A DNA stretch of 64,000 bases from Sphingomonas sp. HF-S4 (GCF_032911445.1 NZ_JAWJEJ010000001.1:1736001-1800000), one strand, 5' to 3'; counted from the stretch's first letter, positions 28,418-37,489 are shown. Notes: generated by a model not told the origin, from the sequence alone. Translations and numbers: made by a program.

Positions 28418-29004
28418 GCCGCGGCTTCCGCGCCCGACGCCCTGGCGGGCCATTCCCCCGGCGCGAGCACCGGCAATGTCTCGAAGGCCTGCCGGGGCAG
28501 GTCCAGCACGAGGCGCTCCCCGCTGAACGCGATCCGGCCACGCGGCACGGCGCGCAGTTGCTCGTCGACACCGCCGATACCGCCCGAAGCAACCACCACA
28601 TAGCTCACGCTGCCCGAGGCACATTCGATCAGCGCCTCAACCGACTTGCCGATCACTTCGCCTCCCCGATCCGCGACGGGCATTCCGGCCAACCCGGTGG
28701 CGGTGAACAGGCTCGGCGCGGACGAGCGGCGGCTCGCATGCGTGGCAGTCTTCGCGCCGTCCTCATAGGCGCGCTGCCGGCCGAGCCAGCGCCAGATGCC
28801 GACCAGGTTGACCAGCGTGAGGAATAGATTGGTCGCGACGAGGTTGGTCTGACCGGAACCGAATCCGACGATCGACCAGCACACCGATCCGACCGCGAAT
28901 ACCACGAAGCCCCAGCCGGTGACGCGGGCGCCGAGATTGGCGGCGGTCATCATCGCGGCGATCATCGTCGCGATCGGCGCGACCCATCCTGCAATCGATC
29001 CCAC
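28414..29004 (-). CDS. membrane protein with C-terminal PRC-barrel domain
   Basis: 196 residues from a GTG at 29004 with AGGA 7 nt upstream; a TTG at 29040 is the alternative. Three hydrophobic segments fill the first 80 residues (WVAPIATMIAAMMTAANLG, WGFVVFAVGSVCWSIVGFG, LVATNLFLTLVNLVGIWRWLG). The C-terminal half (from GLAGMPVADRGGEVIGKSVEALIEC) is a PRC-barrel domain, a small beta-barrel often used to bind RNA, photosynthetic complexes or partners. The stop overlaps the start of the Mfd-like gene by 4 bp. No function can be assigned; a membrane-anchored adaptor is possible. Confidence 0.85.
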   Translation of the reverse strand: MGSIAGWVAPIATMIAAMMTAANLGARVTGWGFVVFAVGSVCWSIVGFGSGQTNLVATNLFLTLVNLVGIWRWLGRQRAYEDGAKTATHASRRSSAPSLFTATGLAGMPVADRGGEVIGKSVEALIECASGSVSYVVVASGGIGGVDEQLRAVPRGRIAFSGERLVLDLPRQAFETLPVLAPGEWPARASGAEAAA

Positions 29005-29123
29005 CGTCCCGTCCTCCCCGTCTTTCCGCCCGCGCAACAACGCAGCAGGTGAGCGAGAACGTGCCAGAGCGCCTTAGGGCCCCGTATCGCGCTAAAATAT
29101 AAGCGGTTCCGAAGCGCGGCTGC

Positions 29124-29336
29124 TCAAAGGCTGGCGACTTCGTCCGCGGGCCTGGCAGACAGGTTGCGGGCCTGGATCAATGCGCGAAGCTGTTTGCGAA
29201 CCGTGCTTCCGCTCAGATGGGCATCGACATTGGCGAAATTCTCCGCGTTGAGCGTCCGCCGGATTTCGTCGACATCCTTGCAGTTGCTCGCGCGTGCGAG
29301 CTCGAAAGCGCGCTCCATCAGTGTTTTTCCAGTCAT
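29124..29336 (-). CDS. small hypothetical protein
   Basis: 70 residues, basic-acidic balanced and helical, with one Cys and no membrane segment. MERAFELARASNCKDVDEIRRTLNAENFANVDAHLSGSTVRKQLRALI looks like a compact helical domain of a type frequent as lone small proteins in sphingomonads. I do not recognise a family. The gene stands alone between the PRC-barrel gene and the desaturase remnant. Confidence 0.65.
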   Translation of the reverse strand: MTGKTLMERAFELARASNCKDVDEIRRTLNAENFANVDAHLSGSTVRKQLRALIQARNLSARPADEVASL

Positions 29337-29399
29337 CGCCTGACCCTAGCGGAACAGCTGCGCCACGTCATGATCCGGAGTAATAATTGAAGGGCGCCT

Positions 29400-29600
29400 A
29401 CTGCTTTCCGGTGGAAGCGCATGATGCGAGCTTCCGTGCAGCGTGGCCTTGTTGAACTTCCAGCCATCGTCGGCGACCCAACGGGTGTGTTCGGACTGGT
29501 GCTGCACGTAGAAGAGCCGCACGCCATCGACGCGGCGATTAGGGGGTCGGCAGCAGGATGCGCCACGCCGATGCAGCGCCCCACCCAGTCGTTCGCGCCT
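29400..29600 (-). pseudogene. fatty-acid desaturase remnant, frameshifted and truncated
   Basis: Reading the minus strand in pieces gives the conserved central region of a membrane fatty-acid desaturase: WRILLPTP (about 29543-29570), LIAASM in another frame (29525-29542), then FYVQHQSEHTRWVADDGW and TLHGSSHHALP in a third frame (29400-29514). Intact delta-12-type desaturases read roughly QLP..LIAASIGVWLFYVQHQFE..W....W.F..AALHGSSFY.LP here. The metal-binding HHVHH part expected next is missing and the frame ends at a stop near 29343. At least two frameshifts and a truncation make this a decayed fragment. The rest of the 348-bp interval holds nothing else I can identify. Confidence 0.6.
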
Positions 29601-29684
29601 CCCTGGGAAGGCGCCATGTCCGCAATCATGCTGGATGAGGCGAGGCCGATCGTTGAAACCGGCCCCGCCCCTCCTTGCTTCCCC

Positions 29685-32600
29685 TTAGAGGAAGAAGTCG
29701 CTCTGCGTGACCTGGACGTTGCCCAATCCGACGATGAAGTCGGCGATGCCGTCTCCATTGACATCGCCGGCGACGAAATATTCGCCTTGGTCGTTATAGG
29801 TCCGTAGCTGGCCCGCCACGCCGCTGAACGCGCCCGAGCCGATCCAGGTGAACGCATCGTCGGCGACGGTTCCGCTGTTCGCATCGATCCCGGTCAGGTC
29901 GATCCTGTCTTGTCCGATGCTGAAGTCGAGGATCCGGTCCAGGCCGCCGAGATCGGTGAACGCGAACACGTCGTTGCCTGCCCCGCCGGACAGCAGATCG
30001 TCGCCGACGCCGCCGTTGAGCCAGTCGCTACCCTCGTCGCCGAGCAGAGTATCCTGGCCGGCGCCGCCGTATAGCGTATCGTCGCCACCCTGGCCAAAGA
30101 GCGTGTCGCGGCCGTTACCGCCGGAGAGCACATTGGCGACGCTGTTGCCGAGCAACGTGTCGTTGAACGCGGACCCGGTGACGTTCTCGATATCGACCAG
30201 CTGGTCGCCGGTCGCGGTGCCGCCATAGCCGTTGACCATATCCCCCATGCCGGCCTCGGCTAGGAAGACGATCACGGCTTGGGTCGACGCCTCGTAGCTG
30301 ACCGTGTCGAGCCCGGCGCCACCGTCGATGCGATTGGCACCAGCATTGCCGATCAGCACGTCGTTGAACGCCGACCCGGTCAGGTTCTCGATGCCGCTGA
30401 GCGTGTCGGAACCCGCTCCGCCGGTCGCCTGGGCGCCGGCGAGGCCGAGATTGACCGTCACGCCGGCAGTCGCATCGGCGTAGCTGGCGGTATCCGTGCC
30501 CCCACCGCCGATCAGGACGTCGTTGCCCGCGCCACCGATCAGCGTGTCGTTGCCCTCGCCGCCGTCCAGCGTGTCGTTGCCGGCCAGGCCGACTAGCACG
30601 TCGTTGCCGCCCGCGCCGCTGAGGACGTCATTGCCGGTGGCGCCGGTGATGGTCTCATCGGACGCAAAGCCCGTGAGGACCAAGTCGCCGATAAAGCCGT
30701 CGAAGTTGAAAGCCGTGAAGCCGCCGGTGTAGCCGTTCGTGATCGCGAAAATGGTCACGAAGCTGTTGGTCGCGCCAGCCCCGTCGCGGTCGGCCTGGAG
30801 CAGCAGGTCGGTCCCCGACTGGACCAGGCGGAGATGGCCGCTGGCAAACGCGCCTACGCTCGCCGAATAGCCGACCAGCCCCCGCGACAGGAAGTCCGAC
30901 ATTTCGAACTTGTCGCCGGCGTCGCCCCGTTCGAAATCGGTGACCCGGTTGGTACGGGCCGTAGTGGCCACGTCGGTCGAAGTCGCGGCGGACGCCCCGA
31001 CGCCGAACTGGATGATGTCGGCCCCGGTGCCCAGCGTAAGCAGGTAATTGTTCACGCTCGAGGCGCCGCGCATGCTGATGCTGACCACGTCTGCGCCCGA
31101 CCCGGCATTCACCGTCGCGCTGGCGACGCCGGTGAGGATGATGCGGTCATCGCCCGCGCCGCCATCGACGGTCACGGTGTCGAGGTTACGATCGTTCGAC
31201 GTCGCGCCCAACGCCGCATAGGTGTTGCCGATCAGCCCCGAGGCATTGGCTGCAAGCGCCGAGGACAGCGTCCCGGAGCGCAACTCGATGAAGTCGTCGC
31301 CGTCGCCACCGTCCATGTTGACGTTGGTGGCCACCGTCCCGGCGACGCGAGTCACGAGGATGCTGTCATTACCGCCATAGCCGAATAGCGAGTCGGTCTG
31401 CCCCGCCGCGCCGGACACGGCATTGTCGATCAAGAGGTTGAAGGCGTCATTGCCACGCAGCGTGTCGCCGAAGTTCGAGCCGGTCAGATACTCGATGCTG
31501 ATCAGCGTATCCACGCCCTCGCCGCCGGTGTCCTGCGCGCCGGCGATCCGCAGATCGACGTTCACGCCAGCCGTCGAATTGACATAGGTGGCCGTGTCGA
31601 GCCCCTCGCCGCCGTTCAGCGTATCGTCGCCGAGCCCGCCGGACAGCGTGTCGTTGCCGAGCCAGCCGTCGAGCACGTCGTTACCGGCGTTGCCGACCAG
31701 CGTGTCGACGAAGCCTGTCCCGCGCACCACGTCATTGCCCGTGCCGCCGCGGAAGATCACGCGTTCGATGCTGGTGAAAGAGCCCGCCGCGACGCCGCCC
31801 ATGGTGATGGCGCTGTTGCCGGCCACGTTGGCCAGGTCGAACGCGATCCCGCCGGTCTGGTCGGTGTAATAGGCATAAGCAGTATCGGTGCCTTCACCGC
31901 CATCGAACGTGTCCTGGCCGCCGTCGTTGGTGAAGACTTGCGACACACCGAGGGTGGTGCCGTTGGCGATGCCGCCGATCAGCGTGTCGTCGCCATCGCC
32001 GCCGCGCAGAATGTCGTTGCCGGCACCGCCGATCAGGAAGTCGTTGCCTGCGCCGCCTTCGAGGGTGTCGTTGCCGCTCGCCAGCGAGTTGTAGAGATCG
32101 CCGTTCAGGATGTCGGCGCCATCGCCGCCGACCAGCGTGTCGTCGCCGGCATTGCCTTCCAGGTAATCGGCGGCGCTACCGCCGACGAAACGATTGGCGC
32201 CCGTGTTGCCCCGCAGCGTGTTGGCGAACGCCGCCGCGCCGACCAGGTTCTCGATATTGGTGAGCGTATCGAGGCCGGTGGACGTGCCGGTGTTCTGGGC
32301 CGTGGCGAGGCTCAGGTTGACGCTCACCGACGAGGTCGCGGCGGAATAATCCACCGTGTCCGAGCCCTCGGCGCCGTTATAGGAGTCGGCACCGCCGGCT
32401 TCGTAGAAGACGTTGTCGCCGGCGTTGCCGGTGACGGTGTCGGCGCCCGCGGTGGTGCGGACATTCTCGAACCCGATGATCGTCTTGGTACCCGCGCCGG
32501 TGTTCTGGGCGGCCGACGTAGCCAGATTGACGGTGATGCCCGAAACGCCGCTGCCTGCGAAGGAGAGCGTGTCGATGCCATCGCCGCCGTTCAGGACGTC

Positions 32601-35444
32601 GTCGCCGAGCCCCCCGTCGATCACATTGGCGTTCGCGTCGCCGACGAGGAAGTCGGCGCCGGAGCCGCCGCGCAGGTTCTCGATGCTGCGCAGGGTGGCG
32701 ACCATCATGCCGCCAACCAAGGCGATGCCGTCGGTCGCGCCGGTCAGCACCGCCGTCACTGCCGAAGTGCTGCCGCCGAACGACGCAGTGTCGCTGCCCG
32801 CCCCGCCATCAAGCAGATCAATCACGCCCGCCGTGTTTGCGCCCGGATTGAGCGTATCGTCGCCCAAACCGCCGGTGATGGTGTTGGCGTTGGCGTCGCC
32901 GGTCAGGCTGTCGTTGAAGCCCGAGCCCTCAAGGTTCTCGAAGCCGCTGAGCGTATCCGAGCCGGCACCGGTGTTCTGTGCCGCACCCTGCAGGGCGAGG
33001 CTCACCGTCACGCCGCTCGCGGCGCCAGCGAAGGACGCGGTGTCGATGCCGCCGCCGCCCACCAGCACGTCGTTGCCGAGACCGCCTTCGATGACGTTGT
33101 TGTTGCCGTCACCCGTGAGCGTGTCGTTCAGCGCCGAGCCGACCAGATTCTCGATGCCGGTCAGCGTGTCCGAACCGGCCGCGACGGTGTTCTGCGCCGC
33201 GCCCTGGAGGTTGAGGTCGACGGTGACGCCCGTGGTCGAGCCGCCGCTGAACGCATTGACGAACGACGCAGTGTCATTGCCGTTGCCGCCGATGATCACG
33301 TCGTTGGCGATCGTGCCCTGGAGGAAGTCGTTGCCCTCCCCGCCATCGAGCACTGCGCTGCTGGTGTTGTTGGCGCTGACCGTCGTGGTGACGACCGCGG
33401 CACCCTGCAGCGAGATGTTGAGCTGATAGGTCTGCCCTGCGCTTAGTGGCTGAGCGACGCTGCCCGTGGCAGGGTTGTATTGGCCGACCCGGATATAATA
33501 GGTGCCAGGCGCTGCGAAAGTGTACGTGATGTAGGCATCGTCATTGATCGTCGAGCCGGGATCCCCCGGGCCGGTGTCGTTGGTTGCCAGGAGCACGCCC
33601 GAGCTGTTGACCAGTTCGATGATGCTGTCGCCCAGCGTGCCCTCGCCGTCGATGTCGAACACGGCCTGCGCGCCCGCCTGGGTCACGACTACCTTGTAAT
33701 ATTCGAGCACGCCACCGGCAGCCGTCGCATTGATCGTCGCGTGCGGCAACGTCGTGGAGCTGGTGATGTTCGGATCAGTATCCACGTCGAAGGCGCCAGT
33801 CGTGTCCACCGCAGTGGCGATCGACCCGTTGCTGGTCGACTGCGCCTTGGTGATGTCCGCCTGCGAGGGCGCTGAGTAGGTCGTGGTGGTGGTGAAGCCG
33901 CCGCCGATCAGGCGGTCGTCGCCGCCGAGGCCGGTGAGGACGTCAGCACCGCCCGAGCCGCCGACCAGGACGTTGGCCTGGCTGTTGCCCGTGATGTTGT
34001 CGTTGCCGCTGGTGCCGCCGATATTCTCGATGCTGCGCAGCGTGTCGGTCTCGCCATCATGGATGACGATGACGTCGGCGTTCGTATCGTTGAGCGTGAC
34101 GGTGATGCCGGTGGTATTGGTGAAGATCACCGTGTCGCTGCCGGCGCCGCCATCGAGGATGTTATTGGCGACGTTGCCGACGAAGATGTCGTTGCCGATA
34201 CCGCCCTTGGCATTCTCGATCAGCGAGCGGCCGTCGTTATTGTAGAGCAGCGACATCGCGACATTGCCCGGCGCCAGCGCGGTCAGGCCCTGATAGGCGA
34301 GGTGGTTGGCGAGCTGGTCCTGGTCGAAAGTCGAGAAGGCGCCCGGGCGCAGATCGACCGTAATACCCTTGCCATAATTGCTGAGATCGAGCGTGTCGTT
34401 GCCGCCGCCATCCCAGATCGTCATCAGGATCTTGTTGCCGGCCGGCGCGCCCTGGCCGACGCCGTTGACGAACATCTCACCGGTAGTCGCGCTCCAAGTG
34501 TAGACGGTGTCGGTGGCGTTGGTCGTGTAGTTGGCGCCATACATGTACTGCAGCGCTGCCAGGTCGTACTGCATGTACGTCTGGGGCTGGTTGACCTTCT
34601 CGCCGGCGAAGTTGCTGTTGGTGAACGGCGCAGGGGTATAGGTCATCAGCGACCAGGCTTGGCCATCACGGTCCGGAGTCAGCGACTGGGTGCCGAAGCG
34701 CGGGAACTCGCCGAAATAGAAAGACAGGTCGCTGAAGGTATAGTCTTGGTGCCCGTGCTTCAGCCCCATCGTGTGGCCGATCTCGTGCATCATTGTGGCG
34801 AAGCCCCAGGTGCCCTGCGCCGCCATGTCGTAAAAGGGCTGGTTGTTCCGCCCGAACCATATGTCGCCCGCGACGCCGCGCGTGTCCGAGGGGAACCCGC
34901 CATAGGCCGACGCAACGTCGGTGTCGGCGGTCTGCGAGATGCGGATATTGGCGTGGACCGCGTCGGTCTCGTTGATTTGGGTGAAAGTCAGGCCGGTCGC
35001 CGCCGAAATCTGCGCGAACGCTGCTCGCGCCGCCGCCTGCTGCAGCGAGCCAAGCTCAAGCTGATAGCTGCTCACCCCATTGGTGTCATAGCCCGAGCCG
35101 TTGTAGTTCGTGCCCGACGTCGGGAAGCTGTAGGTCAGGTTCTGCGTGCCCCACTTCGCGCCGATCAGGACCGCATCGATGTTGCGGATACCGGTGAACG
35201 ACTTGCTTCCGTCCGAATTGGTGACCAGCGGCAGCAGCACGCCGAGATTGTTGCCCTCGGGATTGGCGCCGTTGGGGCTGCCGCCCCCGGCCGCGTTGTC
35301 ATCATCGTCTTTCTTGTCGGCACGGAAGTCCTGGCAGGCGGCACAACCGCACCCCGCAACAGCCTCGACATGGGTGATCTCCCCTAATGTATCCCAAGAC
35401 AGCTGGCCGGTGGAATTGTTGTTGCCGAATTCGGAAGTGCTCAT
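29685..35444 (-). CDS. serralysin-type RTX metalloprotease, very large, type I secreted
   Basis: 1919 residues from the ATG at 35444 (AGGGGA about 10 nt upstream). The M10 catalytic motif HEIGHTMGLKHGH begins at residue 220, and the Met-turn SLMTYTP has Met267. A pre-peptidase C-terminal domain lies at about residues 550-670 (YYKVVVTQAGAQAVFDIDG...GTYYIRVGQYNP). The rest, to the end, is many RTX blocks of the GGxGxDxLxGGxGND type that fold on calcium binding. There is no Sec signal peptide; the C-terminus VQVTQSDFFL has the acidic-plus-hydrophobic tetrapeptide of type I secreted proteases. Serralysins are about 480 residues, so the repeat region is hugely expanded. No secretion ABC genes are nearby. 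Confidence 0.92.
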   Translation of the reverse strand: MSTSEFGNNNSTGQLSWDTLGEITHVEAVAGCGCAACQDFRADKKDDDDNAAGGGSPNGANPEGNNLGVLLPLVTNSDGSKSFTGIRNIDAVLIGAKWGTQNLTYSFPTSGTNYNGSGYDTNGVSSYQLELGSLQQAAARAAFAQISAATGLTFTQINETDAVHANIRISQTADTDVASAYGGFPSDTRGVAGDIWFGRNNQPFYDMAAQGTWGFATMMHEIGHTMGLKHGHQDYTFSDLSFYFGEFPRFGTQSLTPDRDGQAWSLMTYTPAPFTNSNFAGEKVNQPQTYMQYDLAALQYMYGANYTTNATDTVYTWSATTGEMFVNGVGQGAPAGNKILMTIWDGGGNDTLDLSNYGKGITVDLRPGAFSTFDQDQLANHLAYQGLTALAPGNVAMSLLYNNDGRSLIENAKGGIGNDIFVGNVANNILDGGAGSDTVIFTNTTGITVTLNDTNADVIVIHDGETDTLRSIENIGGTSGNDNITGNSQANVLVGGSGGADVLTGLGGDDRLIGGGFTTTTTYSAPSQADITKAQSTSNGSIATAVDTTGAFDVDTDPNITSSTTLPHATINATAAGGVLEYYKVVVTQAGAQAVFDIDGEGTLGDSIIELVNSSGVLLATNDTGPGDPGSTINDDAYITYTFAAPGTYYIRVGQYNPATGSVAQPLSAGQTYQLNISLQGAAVVTTTVSANNTSSAVLDGGEGNDFLQGTIANDVIIGGNGNDTASFVNAFSGGSTTGVTVDLNLQGAAQNTVAAGSDTLTGIENLVGSALNDTLTGDGNNNVIEGGLGNDVLVGGGGIDTASFAGAASGVTVSLALQGAAQNTGAGSDTLSGFENLEGSGFNDSLTGDANANTITGGLGDDTLNPGANTAGVIDLLDGGAGSDTASFGGSTSAVTAVLTGATDGIALVGGMMVATLRSIENLRGGSGADFLVGDANANVIDGGLGDDVLNGGDGIDTLSFAGSGVSGITVNLATSAAQNTGAGTKTIIGFENVRTTAGADTVTGNAGDNVFYEAGGADSYNGAEGSDTVDYSAATSSVSVNLSLATAQNTGTSTGLDTLTNIENLVGAAAFANTLRGNTGANRFVGGSAADYLEGNAGDDTLVGGDGADILNGDLYNSLASGNDTLEGGAGNDFLIGGAGNDILRGGDGDDTLIGGIANGTTLGVSQVFTNDGGQDTFDGGEGTDTAYAYYTDQTGGIAFDLANVAGNSAITMGGVAAGSFTSIERVIFRGGTGNDVVRGTGFVDTLVGNAGNDVLDGWLGNDTLSGGLGDDTLNGGEGLDTATYVNSTAGVNVDLRIAGAQDTGGEGVDTLISIEYLTGSNFGDTLRGNDAFNLLIDNAVSGAAGQTDSLFGYGGNDSILVTRVAGTVATNVNMDGGDGDDFIELRSGTLSSALAANASGLIGNTYAALGATSNDRNLDTVTVDGGAGDDRIILTGVASATVNAGSGADVVSISMRGASSVNNYLLTLGTGADIIQFGVGASAATSTDVATTARTNRVTDFERGDAGDKFEMSDFLSRGLVGYSASVGAFASGHLRLVQSGTDLLLQADRDGAGATNSFVTIFAITNGYTGGFTAFNFDGFIGDLVLTGFASDETITGATGNDVLSGAGGNDVLVGLAGNDTLDGGEGNDTLIGGAGNDVLIGGGGTDTASYADATAGVTVNLGLAGAQATGGAGSDTLSGIENLTGSAFNDVLIGNAGANRIDGGAGLDTVSYEASTQAVIVFLAEAGMGDMVNGYGGTATGDQLVDIENVTGSAFNDTLLGNSVANVLSGGNGRDTLFGQGGDDTLYGGAGQDTLLGDEGSDWLNGGVGDDLLSGGAGNDVFAFTDLGGLDRILDFSIGQDRIDLTGIDANSGTVADDAFTWIGSGAFSGVAGQLRTYNDQGEYFVAGDVNGDGIADFIVGLGNVQVTQSDFFL
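29955..34210 (-). repeat. coding region of RTX calcium-binding repeats
   Basis: The DNA here consists of many diverged copies encoding GGxGxDxLxG nonapeptides, arranged in about a dozen blocks separated by a longer recurring unit (SGVTVNLALQGAQNTGAGSDTL-like, then ENLxGSxFNDxLxGNxxAN). The regular GC-rich repetition produces long open frames on the opposite strand that are artefacts. Confidence 0.85.
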
Positions 35445-35537
35445 GCGTGGTCCCCTGTGCGACGCGCGATTGCATAGTTCCATGCCGCGCAGCGCAACTT
35501 TGCAGTCACTTGCGGGACGGAGCCAAGTAGCTCCATG

Positions 35538-35563
35538 CTTGACTAAATTTTAACATTGTCAAG
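35538..35563 (-). promoter_or_regulatory. CTTGAC-N14-GTCAAG inverted repeat upstream of the RTX protease
   Basis: In an AT-rich patch about 95-120 bp before the protease start, CTTGAC and GTCAAG form a perfect inverted repeat with a 14-bp AT-rich spacer. On the minus strand it includes a consensus TTGACA, so it may be the promoter -35 with an overlapping operator. The regulator is unknown. Confidence 0.4.
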
Positions 35564-35728
35564 CGCCACCGATCGCGCGAGGGACATTCGGATCGATTTG
35601 CGTCCGCAAGCCCGGATGGCGCGATCCGTTGCGGCACGCTGGAGCCAGCGACTCGGAACCAACGACCGATGTGACTCGGCGCCGGGGTTGGCGTATCAGG
35701 AATGCGTTCGAGGTGGTGGAGGCGCGCG

Positions 35729-36265
35729 GTGATCCGTATCTTGTCATCTTTCGCAGCGGCGCTCGCTGCATGCTCGCCCTCTTCCCAGGATGCCGCCATG
35801 CCTAGCCCCAGCCAAGATCCCCGGACTGCGCCAAGCAGCATGAGCCAGGCTGGGGCAAGCGCCCCCCGCTCCGCGGCGCAAGGCAGCGTAGATCAGGAAG
35901 CGGCTGCCCTGGGCCCGGCCGTCCAGCCGATCTCCGCTGCAGAAAATCCTGCCCCTGCCCTGCCGACCGATTTGTCCGCAGAGGCAGAAGGTCGCCGCAC
36001 TCTGTCGACCGCCTTCGTAGGGATAGGCCCCGACGGACTACTGACCGTGAAGCGGAACGACGGGAACGCGTTGGTCCTCCGCAATGTCGTCATGCGGCGC
36101 AAGAAATACTGCGGCAGGCAGGTGCTCGGCGACCAGGCAGGCGCCGAGTATTGTGGCGGATATGCCGAGGTCGCGGCCGCCCGCCCCGGCGGCCCCCAGG
36201 CTCGCCCGACCCCGGACCTAGCGGCCCCCAACCCCATTGGCGCTTCGGCCAACCAGAAAAAATGA
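35729..36265 (+). CDS. small lipoprotein of unknown function
   Basis: 178 residues from a GTG with GGAGG 6 nt upstream (35718-35722). An ATG 27 nt earlier is in frame but adds three basic and two Trp residues in front of an already complete signal peptide. The signal IRILSSFAAALAAC ends in a lipobox with Cys15 or so. A long Ser/Ala/Pro-rich disordered stretch (residues 16-90) precedes a short conserved-looking core (FVGIGPDGLLTVKRNDGNALVLRNVVMRRKKYCGRQ..., with two cysteines), and the end is again Pro-rich. I recognise no family. Confidence 0.7.
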   Translation: MIRILSSFAAALAACSPSSQDAAMPSPSQDPRTAPSSMSQAGASAPRSAAQGSVDQEAAALGPAVQPISAAENPAPALPTDLSAEAEGRRTLSTAFVGIGPDGLLTVKRNDGNALVLRNVVMRRKKYCGRQVLGDQAGAEYCGGYAEVAAARPGGPQARPTPDLAAPNPIGASANQKK

Positions 36266-36286
36266 GCTGCCGGGTCACCCGGCAGC
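36258..36286 (-). terminator. intrinsic terminator of ltaE (possibly bidirectional)
   Basis: GCTGCCGGG and CCCGGCAGC pair around a 3-nt loop (36266-36286). On the minus strand the hairpin is followed by TCATTTTTT, suiting the threonine aldolase gene that ends at 36341. The lipoprotein gene on the plus strand stops at its foot. Confidence 0.7.
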
Positions 36287-36340
36287 GGCTCCTCCGCTTC
36301 GTCTTTTCGCTGGCTCATGCCGACGGCTCGCACATGCCGC

Positions 36341-37402
36341 TCAGGCCGCTTGCACGGTTCGGGCCGTCGCCATCGCGGCCGCGCGGATGTCCTTCGCCAG
36401 CACGTCGACGCGAGCGACCTCGGCATCCCAGGCGAACATGAAGCGGGCGCCGCCGCCAATGAAGGTGTAGAAGCGCCAGCCGCGCGTGCGCAGTTCGTCG
36501 AGCAACGGATCGGGCGCGCGGAGGAATATTGCATTGGCCTCGACCGGGAACATCGGCTCGACCTCGGCCACATCGGCGATCGCAGCGGCCAGCCGGGTCG
36601 CGCAACGATTGGCGTGCTCGGCGTTGCGCAGCCAGGCGCCGCTCTCGAGCATCCCGACCCAGGGCGCAGCCAGGAATCGCATCTTCGACGCGAGTTGCCC
36701 GGCCTGTTTGCAGCGATAGTCGAAATCCTCGGCGAGCGCGCGATCGAAGAACAGGATCGCCTCGCCCACGGCCATGCCGTTCTTCGTACCGCCGAAGCAC
36801 AGCACGTCGACTCCGGCGCGCCAGGTGATGTCCGCGGGTTCGCAGCCTAGATAGGCGCAGGCCTGGGCGAAGCGGGCACCGTCCATATGGAGCTTCAGCC
36901 CGAGCCCACGGCATGCCGACGCGATCGCGCGGATCTCATCGACCGTATAAACCTGGCCCGTCTCGGTCGGCTGGGTGATGGTGACGACGCGCGGCTTCGG
37001 GAAGTGAATATCGGATCGGCTGGTCGCCAGCGCGCGAATGGCGTCCGGGGTGAGCTTGCCATCGACACTGCTCGCGACGAGAAGCTTTGATCCGTTCGAG
37101 AAGAATTCGGGAGCCCCGCATTCATCGGTCTCGACATGCGCCGAGGACGAGCAGATCACGCTGTGATACGACTGGCAGAGCGAGGCGAGCGCAAGCGAAT
37201 TGGCCGCGGTGCCGTTAAAGGCGAAGAAGACTTCGCACGGGCTCTCGAACAAGGTGCGGAAGGCGTCGGCGGCCCGCTGGGTCCAATCGTCGTTGCCATA
37301 GGCAGGCGCGTGGCCGCCATTGGCCGCTTCCATCGCAGCCCATGCCTCGGGACAGATTCCGGCGTAATTGTCGCTGGCGAATTGTTGGGGTTCGTAGGTC
37401 AC
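36341..37402 (-). CDS. ltaE: low-specificity L-threonine aldolase
   Basis: 353 residues. PLP-dependent fold type I enzyme that splits L-threonine or allo-threonine into glycine and acetaldehyde. The family start FASDNYAGICPEAWAAMEAANGGHAPAYGNDDWT, the cofactor-stacking His region SSSAHVETDECGAPEFF, LHMDGARFAQA and the Schiff-base lysine in CFGGTKNGMAVGEA are all present. The length is usual for the family. It stands alone, with a terminator downstream, and is probably cytoplasmic. Confidence 0.93.
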   Translation of the reverse strand: MTYEPQQFASDNYAGICPEAWAAMEAANGGHAPAYGNDDWTQRAADAFRTLFESPCEVFFAFNGTAANSLALASLCQSYHSVICSSSAHVETDECGAPEFFSNGSKLLVASSVDGKLTPDAIRALATSRSDIHFPKPRVVTITQPTETGQVYTVDEIRAIASACRGLGLKLHMDGARFAQACAYLGCEPADITWRAGVDVLCFGGTKNGMAVGEAILFFDRALAEDFDYRCKQAGQLASKMRFLAAPWVGMLESGAWLRNAEHANRCATRLAAAIADVAEVEPMFPVEANAIFLRAPDPLLDELRTRGWRFYTFIGGGARFMFAWDAEVARVDVLAKDIRAAAMATARTVQAA

Positions 37403-37489
37403 GCGCGCTCTCTCATACTGGTCCTAGCATCAGGAACCGTGCGACGCGTGGCTTAGAGAACACCCGGGGGTTGCCACTAAGGCCACATC

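Noticed and set aside
25754..28603. A 949-codon plus-strand frame opposite the Mfd-like gene
   Set aside because: It is the antisense of a strongly conserved helicase; the protein is His/Arg/Asp-rich with no domain.
29333..29884. 183-codon minus-strand frame before the RTX stop
   Set aside because: Low-complexity translation overlapping the RTX 3' end. The coding signal in this stretch is the frameshifted desaturase remnant in other frames.
29955..34210. Repeat array that could look like CRISPR or satellite DNA
   Set aside because: The repeats are in frame, vary in length and encode calcium-binding nonapeptides. There are no spacers of constant length and no cas genes.
30834..35387. Several long plus-strand frames opposite the RTX gene
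   Set aside because: They mirror the regular RTX repeats and show no family features.
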